Origin: Microbacteriaceae bacterium 3FA27C10
Lineage (GTDB): Bacteria; Actinomycetota; Actinomycetes; Actinomycetales; Microbacteriaceae
DNA length: 64,000 nucleotides
NCBI GenBank assembly: GCA_005502775.1
Contig: SCNI01000007.1
Span: 57,309-121,308 of the forward strand
Direction: 5' to 3'
Made by a program: the position numbers and the translations under genes. Under the pieces are notes generated by a model that was given only the letters and a program-made list of their open reading frames with translations, did no database searches and had not been told where the DNA came from. The number at the start of each line of letters is the position of its first letter. Position 1 is the first letter of the stretch. Positions 40,454 to 48,319 of the stretch are shown here, in pieces.

Positions 40454-41554
40454 TCAGGCGCGTCGCACGCGGTACTGGTTGACCAGAGGGCAGTCGAAGG
40501 GGTCGGGAGCGGCGAGCCCCACCTTGTTCATGTACGTGATGACCTGCTTGTGCGCCTCGAGCAGCGAGGTCTGCGTGTACGGGATCTTGTGGGTCGCGCA
40601 GTACTCCTCGACGATCGGGCGCACCTTCACCAGGTGCGGGCGCGGCATCGACGGGAAGAGGTGGTGTTCGGTCTGCAGGTCGAGACCGCCCATGAAGATG
40701 GTCATGCCCCAGCCGCCCTTGATGTTGCGGGAGGAGAGCACCTGCTTCGAGAGGAAGTCGACGCGCGAGCCGGCCGGGAAGATCGTCATGCCCACGTGGT
40801 TGGGGGCGAAGGATGCTCCCATGTAGAGCCCGAACACGGCCAGCTGCACGCCGAGGAAGGCGAACGCCATGCCGAGGGGCAGGAAGTAGAAGACGACCGC
40901 GACGTAGGCGACGAGGCGCACACCGATGAACCACAGCTCGAGCTTGCGGCCCTGCACCGGTCCGCGGGCGAACAGCGTCTTGAACGACAGGTAGTGGAGG
41001 TTGATGCCCTCGAGCAGCAGCAGCGGGTAGAGCGCCCAGCCCTGGCGGCGCACCAACCAGGCGGCGATTCCACGCGTCTTGGCAGCATCCTCTTCGAGGA
41101 ACACCACGGTGTCGGGGTCGATGTCGGGGTCTTTGCCCACCGTGTTCGGGTTGCCGTGGTGGCGGGTGTGCTTGGTCATCCACCAGGTGTAGCTCATGCC
41201 CACGAAGGCGGTGGCGAGGGTGCGGCCGGCGCGGTCGTTGGCCTTGCCCGACTCGAACACCTGACGGTGCGAGGCCTCGTGAGCCAAGAAGGCGAACTGG
41301 GTGAAGATGATGCCGAGCGCGCCGGCGATCAGCAGCTGGTACCAGGTGTCGCCCAGCAGCACGAAGCCGACTCCGGCGCCCACCAGGGCGAGCACGAGCA
41401 CCGAGAACATCACGATGTAGAAGGTGCGGCGCTTTCGCAGCAGTCCCATGTCTTTCACCGTGGCCAGCAGCTCGGAATAGGCGGCCGTCGGATGAGCGGC
41501 GCCTGTCTTCCGGGGGGATGTGGCGCGCGGGGTGGGGCTGTTGGTGATGCTCAC
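40454..41554 (-). CDS. Acyl-lipid/acyl-CoA fatty acid desaturase
   Basis: 366 residues with the three histidine boxes of membrane di-iron desaturases: HEASH (around 92), HTRHHG (around 129) and QTEHHLFP (around 300). Four main membrane helices surround them. It introduces a double bond into membrane fatty acids, a response often used to keep membranes fluid in the cold. A cold-shock protein gene lies just upstream on the same strand, but with its own terminator. GTG start at 41554. The riboswitch of gcvT begins about 90 bp after its stop. Confidence 0.9.
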   Translation of the reverse strand: MSITNSPTPRATSPRKTGAAHPTAAYSELLATVKDMGLLRKRRTFYIVMFSVLVLALVGAGVGFVLLGDTWYQLLIAGALGIIFTQFAFLAHEASHRQVFESGKANDRAGRTLATAFVGMSYTWWMTKHTRHHGNPNTVGKDPDIDPDTVVFLEEDAAKTRGIAAWLVRRQGWALYPLLLLEGINLHYLSFKTLFARGPVQGRKLELWFIGVRLVAYVAVVFYFLPLGMAFAFLGVQLAVFGLYMGASFAPNHVGMTIFPAGSRVDFLSKQVLSSRNIKGGWGMTIFMGGLDLQTEHHLFPSMPRPHLVKVRPIVEEYCATHKIPYTQTSLLEAHKQVITYMNKVGLAAPDPFDCPLVNQYRVRRA

Positions 41555-41713
41555 TGGGCCTTCTCACTGGAGTCGTGTTCGACTTCACAGCCGCGGTGCG
41601 AGCGAATTGCCCTCGTTCAGATGTTCTCAACCTAGAGGGTGAACCTGCGGATTGACCCGGGACACGGTGAACACCGAGCGTCAATCGTGCCCCGGTCGGG
41701 GTGAACGCGGGCA

Positions 41714-41748
41714 CGAAAAAACCCGCGCCGCCGAAGCGGACGCGGGTT
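41714..41748 (-). terminator. Rho-independent terminator of cspA
   Basis: Stem AACCCGCG/CGCGGGTT (41720-41727 with 41741-41748) followed, on the minus strand, by a run of six T (41716-41721). It starts 15 bp after the cspA stop. Confidence 0.9.
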
Positions 41749-41763
41749 CTTCGAAGGGGAGAA

Positions 41764-41970
41764 CTACGCGATGGGCGTGATGTTCTCGGCCTGCAGGCCC
41801 TTGCGGCCCTGGGTGACGTCGAACTCGACGCGCTGGTTCTCTTCGAGGTTCTTGTAGCCGTTGCCGGTGATGCCGGAGTGGTGGGCGAACACGTCTTCTC
41901 CACCGTCATCGGGGGAGATGAAGCCGAAGCCCTTTTCGGAGTTGAACCATTTCACGGTGCCTTGAGGCAT
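41764..41970 (-). CDS. cspA: Cold-shock protein
   Basis: 68 residues: [20 protein letters not shown] with both RNP motifs (KGFGFI and DVFAHHSGI). It is a single-stranded RNA/DNA-binding chaperone. The leader contains a 7-bp hairpin just upstream of the coding region and the gene has a strong terminator, indicating a short abundant mRNA. Confidence 0.96.
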   Translation of the reverse strand: MPQGTVKWFNSEKGFGFISPDDGGEDVFAHHSGITGNGYKNLEENQRVEFDVTQGRKGLQAENITPIA

Positions 41971-41993
41971 TGTTTTCTCTTTTCGAGGTAAGC

Positions 41994-42012
41994 GGTTCCG
42001 CCTGTCGGAACC
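41994..42012 (-). promoter_or_regulatory. Hairpin in the cspA 5' leader
   Basis: GGTTCCG (41994-42000) and CGGAACC (42006-42012) form a 7-bp stem with a 5-nt loop, 23 nt before the ATG on the transcript. Temperature-sensitive leaders are known for csp genes; whether this hairpin acts that way is inferred only. Confidence 0.45.
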
Positions 42013-42191
42013 TACCGTCGCGGTGTACTTTGTTCCGCTCCTCAGAAAAACAAGCCCTGCCCCGAAACCGAGGCGAAGACCCTATTCAAGATTCATGGGT
42101 AACACAACAACTGGGACCAGCTTACCCGCGCCCTGGGCTTTTGGCTACGGTCTGCGCATCGAGTCGGCCAGCAGTTCGCCGCCGGAGCATC

Positions 42192-42197
42192 TAGAAT
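42192..42197 (+). promoter_or_regulatory. -10 element for lgt
   Basis: TAGAAT, an excellent actinobacterial -10, placed 50 bp before the proposed lgt start. Transcription should begin near 42203-42206, giving a short leader that contains GAAAGG (42236-42241). Confidence 0.55.
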
Positions 42198-42247
42198 TCT
42201 CGTGCCGCTGTCTGCGCACGTCCCCGCTGCCGCCTGAAAGGTCGACG

Positions 42248-43252
42248 ATCATCGCCCCGCTAAGCATCCCGAGTCCCGACCCGGCCTTCGCCTCGTTCCC
42301 CGTGTTCGGGCTGACGATCCACACCTACGCGCTCTGCATCCTCGCGGGCATCATCGCGGCGATGTTCATCGTGAACCACCGGCTCACCAAGCGCGGCGGG
42401 GAATCCGGCATCGTGATCGACATCGTGCTCTGGGCGGTGCCGCTCGGAATCATCGGAGCGCGGCTCTACCACGTGTTCACCCACGTCGGCGACTACTTCT
42501 ACTCGGGCGCGAACCTCTGGAACGTGTTCGCCATCTGGGACGGCGGCAACGCCCTCTACGGCTCGCTCATCGGCGGTGCCCTCGGCGCCTACATCGGCTG
42601 CCGCATCACGGGCATCCGCCTCTGGTCGTTCGCCGACGCGCTGGCCCCGGCGATGCTCGTGGCGCAGGCGCTGGGCCGCCTCGGCAACTGGTTCAACCAC
42701 GAGCTGTTCGGCCTGCCCACCACGCTTCCGTGGGGCCTGGAGATCGAGTCGACGAACTCCAAGTTCCCGCAGGGCCTCGCAGACGGCACCCTCTTCCACC
42801 CCCTGTTCCTCTACGAGATCATCTGGAACCTCGTGGGCGTCGCGCTGCTGCTCCTTCTCGAGCGCCGCTTCCGTCTGCGCTGGGGCAAGCTGTTCGCGCT
42901 CTACCTCATCTGGTACGGCCTCGGCCGCAGCTGGCTCGAAGCCATCCGAATCGACCCCACGAGCGACGGCTTCCTCGGCATCCCGGCCAACATCTGGGCC
43001 TCGTTCGTCGCGATCGCGCTCGGCATCGTGCTCTTCGCCGTGCAGAGCCGCCGTCACCCCGGACTCGAGATCTCGGTCTACCGCGAGGGCCGCGGTCCGC
43101 GGATCGAGCCCTCGAAGAAGGGTTCCGGCGACGCGAGCGATGCTGACGCGGATGCCGATGCGAGCGACAGCGACACCTGGACGGATGCGGAACTCGCCTC
43201 GGTGGGCTCCGCCGAGTCCTCGTCCTCGTCCTCGGAGAAGAAGACCGACTGA
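42248..43252 (+). CDS. lgt: Prolipoprotein diacylglyceryl transferase
   Basis: About 334 residues. Lgt attaches diacylglycerol to lipoprotein cysteines. Seen: SFPVFGLTIHTYALCILAGI (first helix), GARLYHVFTH, GGNALYGSLIGG and the Lgt signature ALGRLGNWFNHELFGLPT. The tail is acidic and Ser/Asp-rich. No ATG, GTG or TTG exists in frame near the conserved N-terminus; the best-placed start is ATC at 42248, 6 nt after GAAAGG. An in-frame ATG at 42095 would add 51 unrelated residues and lies upstream of the promoter. Start uncertain. Its clients include EfeO and the peptide-binding protein. Confidence 0.9.
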   Translation: MIAPLSIPSPDPAFASFPVFGLTIHTYALCILAGIIAAMFIVNHRLTKRGGESGIVIDIVLWAVPLGIIGARLYHVFTHVGDYFYSGANLWNVFAIWDGGNALYGSLIGGALGAYIGCRITGIRLWSFADALAPAMLVAQALGRLGNWFNHELFGLPTTLPWGLEIESTNSKFPQGLADGTLFHPLFLYEIIWNLVGVALLLLLERRFRLRWGKLFALYLIWYGLGRSWLEAIRIDPTSDGFLGIPANIWASFVAIALGIVLFAVQSRRHPGLEISVYREGRGPRIEPSKKGSGDASDADADADASDSDTWTDAELASVGSAESSSSSSEKKTD

Positions 43253-43272
43253 GCAGCCACCGGATCTCACCG

Positions 43273-43324
43273 CAGAAATGGCGAGGAGCGACACCGTATT
43301 CGGTGTCGCTCCTCGCCATTTCTG
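43273..43324. terminator. Perfect 24-bp hairpin, bidirectional terminator
   Basis: Arms 43273-43296 and 43301-43324 pair perfectly with a 4-nt loop (TATT). It lies between the lgt stop and the stop of the convergent membrane protein gene. Confidence 0.85.
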
Positions 43325-43337
43325 GAAGCGCGGGCGT

Positions 43338-44135
43338 CTAGTCCGCCAGAGCGACGGCGCCCGTCACCTGTGCCTGCATCTCCGCGGGCAGCTCGCGCAG
43401 CCGGCGGCGGTCGCGGATGCACACGAAGCCCACGCAGACCACCCAGACGAGCCACGGGAAGGTCGCGAGCATCGCCGTGGCCGCTCCCCCGGCGGCGAAG
43501 AAGGAGTCGGGGCTCGTGCCGCCGAACATCGTCGGAACCGAGAGCAGATTGAGGCCGGCCGTCGCGTAGGCGACCCAGCCGGTCCAGCGCGGGAGCGCAT
43601 CCGAGGCCAGGATGACGTAGCCCGAGGCGGCGGCGATCATCGCGTTGAGCGTGCACCCGATCGACCCGAAGAGCAGCGTGTGACCCACGGTGAGCGCGCG
43701 CAACGACGAGGGGTCGAGGGTGAGGCCCATGGTGTCGAGCGCCGTGCCGCCCTCCATGCCGTCCCCCACGAGCGTCACGCCCACGAACAGCAGACCGGCG
43801 CCGAAGGCGAGGTCGGCGATCCACTGCAGGTCGGGGCGGGTGTGCGTGACGATCTGCCGGAAGCCGCCGAGGAAGACGATCAGCGCGGCCATCAGGAAGG
43901 TGTCGATGAGGATCGTGACGAGGGTCTCGTTCGCGGTGCGCGCCATGAACGCGGCGAGGGCGTCGGAGTCGTCGAGCGCCGGCCGCGCGCCCACCAGGAA
44001 CACCTGCACCAGGAACTCGGCGAGCGTCAGCCCGGCGACCGTCACGGCGGCGATGCCCGTCCAGAGCCGCACGTCGGGGTTCAGCCGCCCGTTCCGCACC
44101 ACGGTGATCATGTGCTTGTGTCGGTGCTCCTGCAT
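43338..44135 (-). CDS. Six-helix membrane protein, unknown
   Basis: 265 residues from the ATG at 44135, which follows AGGAGGGG by 6 nt. About seven hydrophobic segments are seen, including WTGIAAVTVAGLTLAEFLVQVFL-like and LVTILIDTFLMAALIVFLGG stretches, the latter followed by FRQIV. The first 25 residues are polar and His-rich (MQEHRHKHMITVVRNGR). No catalytic motif was recognised. About 200 bp separate it from the next feature upstream, where nothing else is evident. Confidence 0.75.
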   Translation of the reverse strand: MQEHRHKHMITVVRNGRLNPDVRLWTGIAAVTVAGLTLAEFLVQVFLVGARPALDDSDALAAFMARTANETLVTILIDTFLMAALIVFLGGFRQIVTHTRPDLQWIADLAFGAGLLFVGVTLVGDGMEGGTALDTMGLTLDPSSLRALTVGHTLLFGSIGCTLNAMIAAASGYVILASDALPRWTGWVAYATAGLNLLSVPTMFGGTSPDSFFAAGGAATAMLATFPWLVWVVCVGFVCIRDRRRLRELPAEMQAQVTGAVALAD

Positions 44136-44355
44136 CCGTTCCCCTCCTGTCGTGCCGCGCATCCGCGCGCCGCGCTGCTCGCGCTCGACCCTAGCAAGCG
44201 GGTGATCCACGGCCGGCCACGACGCGAGGACTTCCCAACAGATGCAGCACTACCGCCCTCCCCCTGTTGCCGCCTAGGCATCATCTACTGGGTCGGGCAG
44301 CCAGGACAGAGGCCCGCCTTGGCGCGCGGGCCGTGCGGAACGCCACTGGCGACGG

Positions 44356-44532
44356 TCATCCGGTCGGATGGCTAGTGAGGAGCGTGATGAACAGCGTCAG
44401 CCAGGTGATGAAGAAGGCCGCTTGCAACGTCGTTCCGAGAGCGCCCACGATGACCGCCCAGCGCGCGAGACCGCGCCCGCCTTCAGTGTTCGAGCTGAAG
44501 CTCAGCTGCCGCGTGGCGATGATGCCGAGCAC
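44356..44532 (-). pseudogene. Fragment of a DUF4190-like membrane protein
   Basis: A 58-codon frame reading VLGIIATRQLSFSSNTEGGR, then GLARWAVIVGALGTTLQAAF and a last hydrophobic helix. The LGIIAxRQ...GGRGLA order matches the second half of DUF4190-type proteins, whose first helix is missing because the ychF 3' end abuts it. The only in-frame start is a GTG with no clear ribosome-binding site. It may be a remnant, or a small single-helix protein. Confidence 0.4.
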
Positions 44533-44552
44533 GAGCCGCGTGACATCGGCGA

Positions 44553-45626
44553 TCAGTTGTTGAAGCGGAACTCGACGACGTCGCCGTCCTGCATGACGTA
44601 GTCCTTGCCCTCGATGCGGGCCTTGCCCTTCGCGCGGGCCTCGGCGATCGAGCCGGTGGCGACGAGGTCGTCGAAGGAGATGATCTCGGCCTTGATGAAG
44701 CCCTTCTGGAAGTCGGTGTGGATGACACCCGCCGCCTGCGGAGCCGTCCAGCCCTTGCCGATGGTCCAGGCGCGCGTCTCCTTCGGGCCGGCGGTGAGGT
44801 AGGTCTGCAGGCCCAGCGTGTCGAAGCCGATGCGGGCGAGCTGGTCGAGGCCGCTCTCGTCCTGGCCGGTCGACGCGAGCAATTCTGCGGCATCCTCCGG
44901 TTCGAGGTCGATGAGCTCCGACTCGAGCTTCGCGTCGAGGAAGATCGCCTGAGCGGGCGCCACCAGGGCGGCCAGCGCGGCCTTGCGGGCGGCGTCGTTC
45001 AGGATGGCCTCGTCGACGTTGAACACGTAGATGAAGGGCTTGGCCGTGAGCAGGCCGAGCTCCTTGATCGGCTCGAGGTCGATCGTCGAGGTCGAGAGCG
45101 GCTTGCCCGTGTCGAGGTATTCGCGCGCGGCGACCGCGGTCGAGAGCACGATCGGCTCGAGCTTCTTGCCGCGCACCTCCTTCTCGTAGCGCGCTTCGGC
45201 CTTCTCGAGGGTCTGCAGGTCGGCGAGCACGAGCTCGGTGTTGATGGTCTCCATGTCGCTGGCCGCGTCGACCTTGCCGTCGACGTGCACGACATCCGGG
45301 TCTTCGAATCCGCGGATGACCTGCGCGATCGCATCCGCCTCCCGGATGTTGGCGAGGAACTTGTTGCCGAGCCCCTCGCCCTCGCTCGCGCCCTTCACGA
45401 TGCCCGCGATGTCGACGAACGACACCGGCGCCGACAGGATGCGCTCGCTGCCGAAGATCTCGGCCAGCGCGCTCAGGCGCGCGTCGGGCAGGTTCACCAC
45501 GCCCACGTTCGGCTCGATGGTGGCGAACGGATAGTTCGCCGCCAGGACCTGGTTCTTGGTGAGGGCGTTGAACAGGGTGGACTTGCCCACGTTGGGGAGT
45601 CCGACGATCGCGATAGTTAAAGCCAC
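44553..45626 (-). CDS. ychF: Redox-regulated ATPase/GTPase YchF (OLA1)
   Basis: 357 residues starting MALTIAIVGLPNVGKSTLFN. G motifs include the Walker A above, FVDIAGIVKGASEGEGLGNK and FNVDEA, the variant linked to ATP preference in this family. A TGS domain closes the protein (DGDVVEFRFNN). It is a ribosome-associated stress-response ATPase of the Obg family. Divergent from the DUF389 gene across 43 bp. Confidence 0.95.
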   Translation of the reverse strand: MALTIAIVGLPNVGKSTLFNALTKNQVLAANYPFATIEPNVGVVNLPDARLSALAEIFGSERILSAPVSFVDIAGIVKGASEGEGLGNKFLANIREADAIAQVIRGFEDPDVVHVDGKVDAASDMETINTELVLADLQTLEKAEARYEKEVRGKKLEPIVLSTAVAAREYLDTGKPLSTSTIDLEPIKELGLLTAKPFIYVFNVDEAILNDAARKAALAALVAPAQAIFLDAKLESELIDLEPEDAAELLASTGQDESGLDQLARIGFDTLGLQTYLTAGPKETRAWTIGKGWTAPQAAGVIHTDFQKGFIKAEIISFDDLVATGSIAEARAKGKARIEGKDYVMQDGDVVEFRFNN

Positions 45627-45669
45627 GGTCGACCATCCTAGCTTCGCCTCCTGCGCCTACATTGTGCTC

Positions 45670-46638
45670 ATGAAGCAATTGCGCGTGATCTCCCCCGCAA
45701 GCCTGACCGAGGAGCTCGTGCGCTTCCTCTCCGACGACCCGGATGTCGCCCACGTCATGGTGCTGCCGGGCGCCGCCGCGAAGCCGCCCGGCGACGTGGT
45801 GGTGGCCGACGTCGCCCGTGAGTCCGCGAGCGCCGTGATCGAGCGCATCCGGGCGGCCGGCGTCTGCGACGGCGGGGCGATCGTGATCGACGACATCGGC
45901 GCCGTCATCAGCGACAACGCCGAGCGCGCCGACCGCGCCGCCGCCGGGCAGCCAGGCGACGCCGTGGTCTGGGAGGACATCGAGCAGCGCACGGGCGAAG
46001 AGACCCGGCTGAGCGCGAGCTACCTCATCTTCATGACCATCGCGATCGTCATCGCGGGCGTCGGCGTGCTCAACGACCAGCCGATCCTCGTGATCGGCGC
46101 CATGGTCGTGGGGCCCGACTTCGGGCCGCTCGCCGCGCTCTGCGTCGCCCTCGTGCGCCGCCGGCCGCGCATGGCGGGCTCGGCGCTGCTCGCCATCGCC
46201 GTGGGCTTCGCCGTCGGCATGGCCGGCACCGTGCTGGCCACCTGGGGGCTCGCGGCGATCGGGCTCGCGGATGCCGGGATGCTCACGGCCCCGCGCCCGC
46301 AGACCGACTTCATCTGGGCGCCGGACGCCCTGTCGTGGGTGATCGGCGTGCTCGCCGGAGTCGCCGGGATGCTCTCGCTCACGACCGCGAAGTCGGGCGC
46401 GCTCGTCGGAGTCCTGATCTCGGTGACCACCATCCCCGCGGCGGGCAACGCGGCCGTCGCCTTCGCGCTCGGGGTGCCGGGCGAGGTGGGCGGATCACTG
46501 CTGCAGCTCGTCATCAACCTCGCGGCGATCGTGGCTGCCGGCACCGTGACGCTCGGAGTGCAGCGCGTGCTCTACCGCCGGCGGAGCCGCCGCACCGACG
46601 CCATCGCCGATCGCGATCTGCGCCGGGTGGCCGGCTAG
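45670..46638 (+). CDS. DUF389 membrane protein
   Basis: 322 residues from ATG 45670; TACATT 6 nt upstream fits a leaderless promoter. An N-terminal cytoplasmic ferredoxin-like domain (LRVISPASLTEELVRFLSDD) is followed by about six helices with the DUF389 hallmarks NDQPILVIGAMVVGPDFGP and VISVTTIPAAGNAAVAFALG-like segments. The family (TIGR00341-type) has no assigned function. Confidence 0.85.
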   Translation: MKQLRVISPASLTEELVRFLSDDPDVAHVMVLPGAAAKPPGDVVVADVARESASAVIERIRAAGVCDGGAIVIDDIGAVISDNAERADRAAAGQPGDAVVWEDIEQRTGEETRLSASYLIFMTIAIVIAGVGVLNDQPILVIGAMVVGPDFGPLAALCVALVRRRPRMAGSALLAIAVGFAVGMAGTVLATWGLAAIGLADAGMLTAPRPQTDFIWAPDALSWVIGVLAGVAGMLSLTTAKSGALVGVLISVTTIPAAGNAAVAFALGVPGEVGGSLLQLVINLAAIVAAGTVTLGVQRVLYRRRSRRTDAIADRDLRRVAG

Positions 46639-46672
46639 ACGGAGAAGTCCCCGTCCGCCGGCTGCACCGGGC

Positions 46673-48208
46673 TCAGTTCTGGGGGAAGCCCAGGTTGATG
46701 CCGCCGTGCGAGGGGTCGAGCCAGCGCGAGGTGATGGCCTTCTCCTGGGTGAAGAAGCGGAAGCCCGCGAGCCCGTAGGCCTTCGAGTCGCCGAAGATCG
46801 AGTCCTTCACACCACCGAAGGAGTGGTAGGCCACCGGCACCGGGATCGGCACGTTGATGCCGATCATGCCCACCTCGACCTCGTTCTGGAACCGGCGCGC
46901 GGCTCCCCCGTCGTTCGTGAAGATCGCCGTGCCGTTGCCGTAGGCGCCGTTGTTGATGAGGTCGACGCCCTCCTCGTAGGAGTGCACGCGCACCACCGAG
47001 AGCACCGGCCCGAAGATCTCGTCGAGGTAGACCTTCGACGTGGTGGGCACGTCGTCGATGAGGGTCGGGCCGAGCCAGAACCCGTCGACGGCCCCGTCGA
47101 CCTCGACCCCGCGGCCGTCGACGACGACGGTGGCGCCGTCCTCCGTCGCCACGTCGATGTAGGAGGCCACCTTGTCGCGGTGCACCTCGGTGACCAGCGG
47201 GCCCATGTCGCAGGAACGCCGGCCGTCGCCGATCTTCAGCCCGCTCATCCGCTGCTGGATCTTCGCCACCAGCTCGTCGGCGATCGTGTCGACCGCCACC
47301 AGCACCGAGATCGCCATGCAGCGCTCCCCCGCCGAACCGAACCCCGCGTTGATCGCGGCGTCGGCGGCCAGGTCGAGGTCGGCATCCGGAAGCACCAGCA
47401 TGTGGTTCTTCGCCCCGCCGAGAGCCTGCACGCGCTTGCCGTTGCGCGCCGCGGTCTCGTAGATGTAGTGGGCGATGGGGGTCGAGCCGACGAAGGAGAT
47501 CGACTTCACGTCCTTGTGCTCGAGCAGGCCGTCGACGGCCTCCTTGTCGCCGTGCAGCACATTGAACACGCCGTCGGGCAGCCCGGCCTCGCTGAACAGG
47601 GCGGCCAGCCAGTTCGCCGCGCTCGGGTCTTTCTCGCTCGGCTTCAGCACCACGGTGTTGCCCGCCGCGATGGCGATCGGGAAGAACCACATCGGCACCA
47701 TCGCCGGGAAGTTGAAGGGGCTGATGATGCCCACCACGCCGAGCGGCTGCTTGGTGGAGTACACGTCGACGCCCGTGGAGACGTTCTCGGAGTACTCGCC
47801 CTTCAGCAGGTGCGGGAACCCGGTGGCGAGCTCCACCACCTCGAGCCCGCGGGTGATCTCGCCCGCCGCATCCGAGAGCACCTTGCCGTGCTCGCTCGTG
47901 AGGATCTCGGCCAGCTCGCCCTTGCGTGCGTTGAGCAGCTCGCGGAACGCGAAGATGATCTGCTGGCGTCGGGTGATCGAGGTGTCGCGCCAGGCCGGGA
48001 AGGCGGCCTTGGCGGCAGCGACGGCCGCGTCGATCTCGGCCCCGTTGGCCAGGGCGACGTTCTTCGTGCGGATGCCGAGGGCCGGGTCGTAGACCGGAGC
48101 CGTGCGCCCGCTCGTGGAGACGAGCTCGGCGCCCCCCACCCAGTGGTTCACGACCGGCAGCTCACGGGCTGCGGATTCGACGTCGACGACGGAGAGTGCT
48201 TCAGACAT
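46673..48208 (-). CDS. mmsA: Methylmalonate-semialdehyde dehydrogenase (CoA-acylating)
   Basis: 511 residues. Aldehyde dehydrogenase landmarks are ISPFNFPAMVPMWFFPIAIA, VGSTPIAHYIYETAA, the catalytic Cys in GSAGERCMAIS, and EIFGPVLSVVRV. The CoA-acylating MmsA/IolA subfamily is indicated by GGAKNHMLVLPDAD. It makes propionyl-CoA or acetyl-CoA from (methyl)malonate semialdehyde in valine, thymine or inositol catabolism. Divergent from rmuC; no catabolic partners adjoin it. Confidence 0.92.
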   Translation of the reverse strand: MSEALSVVDVESAARELPVVNHWVGGAELVSTSGRTAPVYDPALGIRTKNVALANGAEIDAAVAAAKAAFPAWRDTSITRRQQIIFAFRELLNARKGELAEILTSEHGKVLSDAAGEITRGLEVVELATGFPHLLKGEYSENVSTGVDVYSTKQPLGVVGIISPFNFPAMVPMWFFPIAIAAGNTVVLKPSEKDPSAANWLAALFSEAGLPDGVFNVLHGDKEAVDGLLEHKDVKSISFVGSTPIAHYIYETAARNGKRVQALGGAKNHMLVLPDADLDLAADAAINAGFGSAGERCMAISVLVAVDTIADELVAKIQQRMSGLKIGDGRRSCDMGPLVTEVHRDKVASYIDVATEDGATVVVDGRGVEVDGAVDGFWLGPTLIDDVPTTSKVYLDEIFGPVLSVVRVHSYEEGVDLINNGAYGNGTAIFTNDGGAARRFQNEVEVGMIGINVPIPVPVAYHSFGGVKDSIFGDSKAYGLAGFRFFTQEKAITSRWLDPSHGGINLGFPQN

Positions 48209-48319
48209 GGTTGGGGATTCCTCTACTGCGAGCGGCTCATCGATGAGCTTTTCAGCCAGCCTAGAGGGTCTGCGCCGTGGCGTGAATGCGCTGTCGGAGG
48301 TCGGTGACACACTGTCAGC

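Noticed and set aside
42202..42237. Mini-ORF GTG...TGA (11 codons) before lgt as a leader peptide.
   Set aside because: The expected transcription start (42203-42206) falls on or after its GTG, so it may not be translated; kept only as context for the lgt start.
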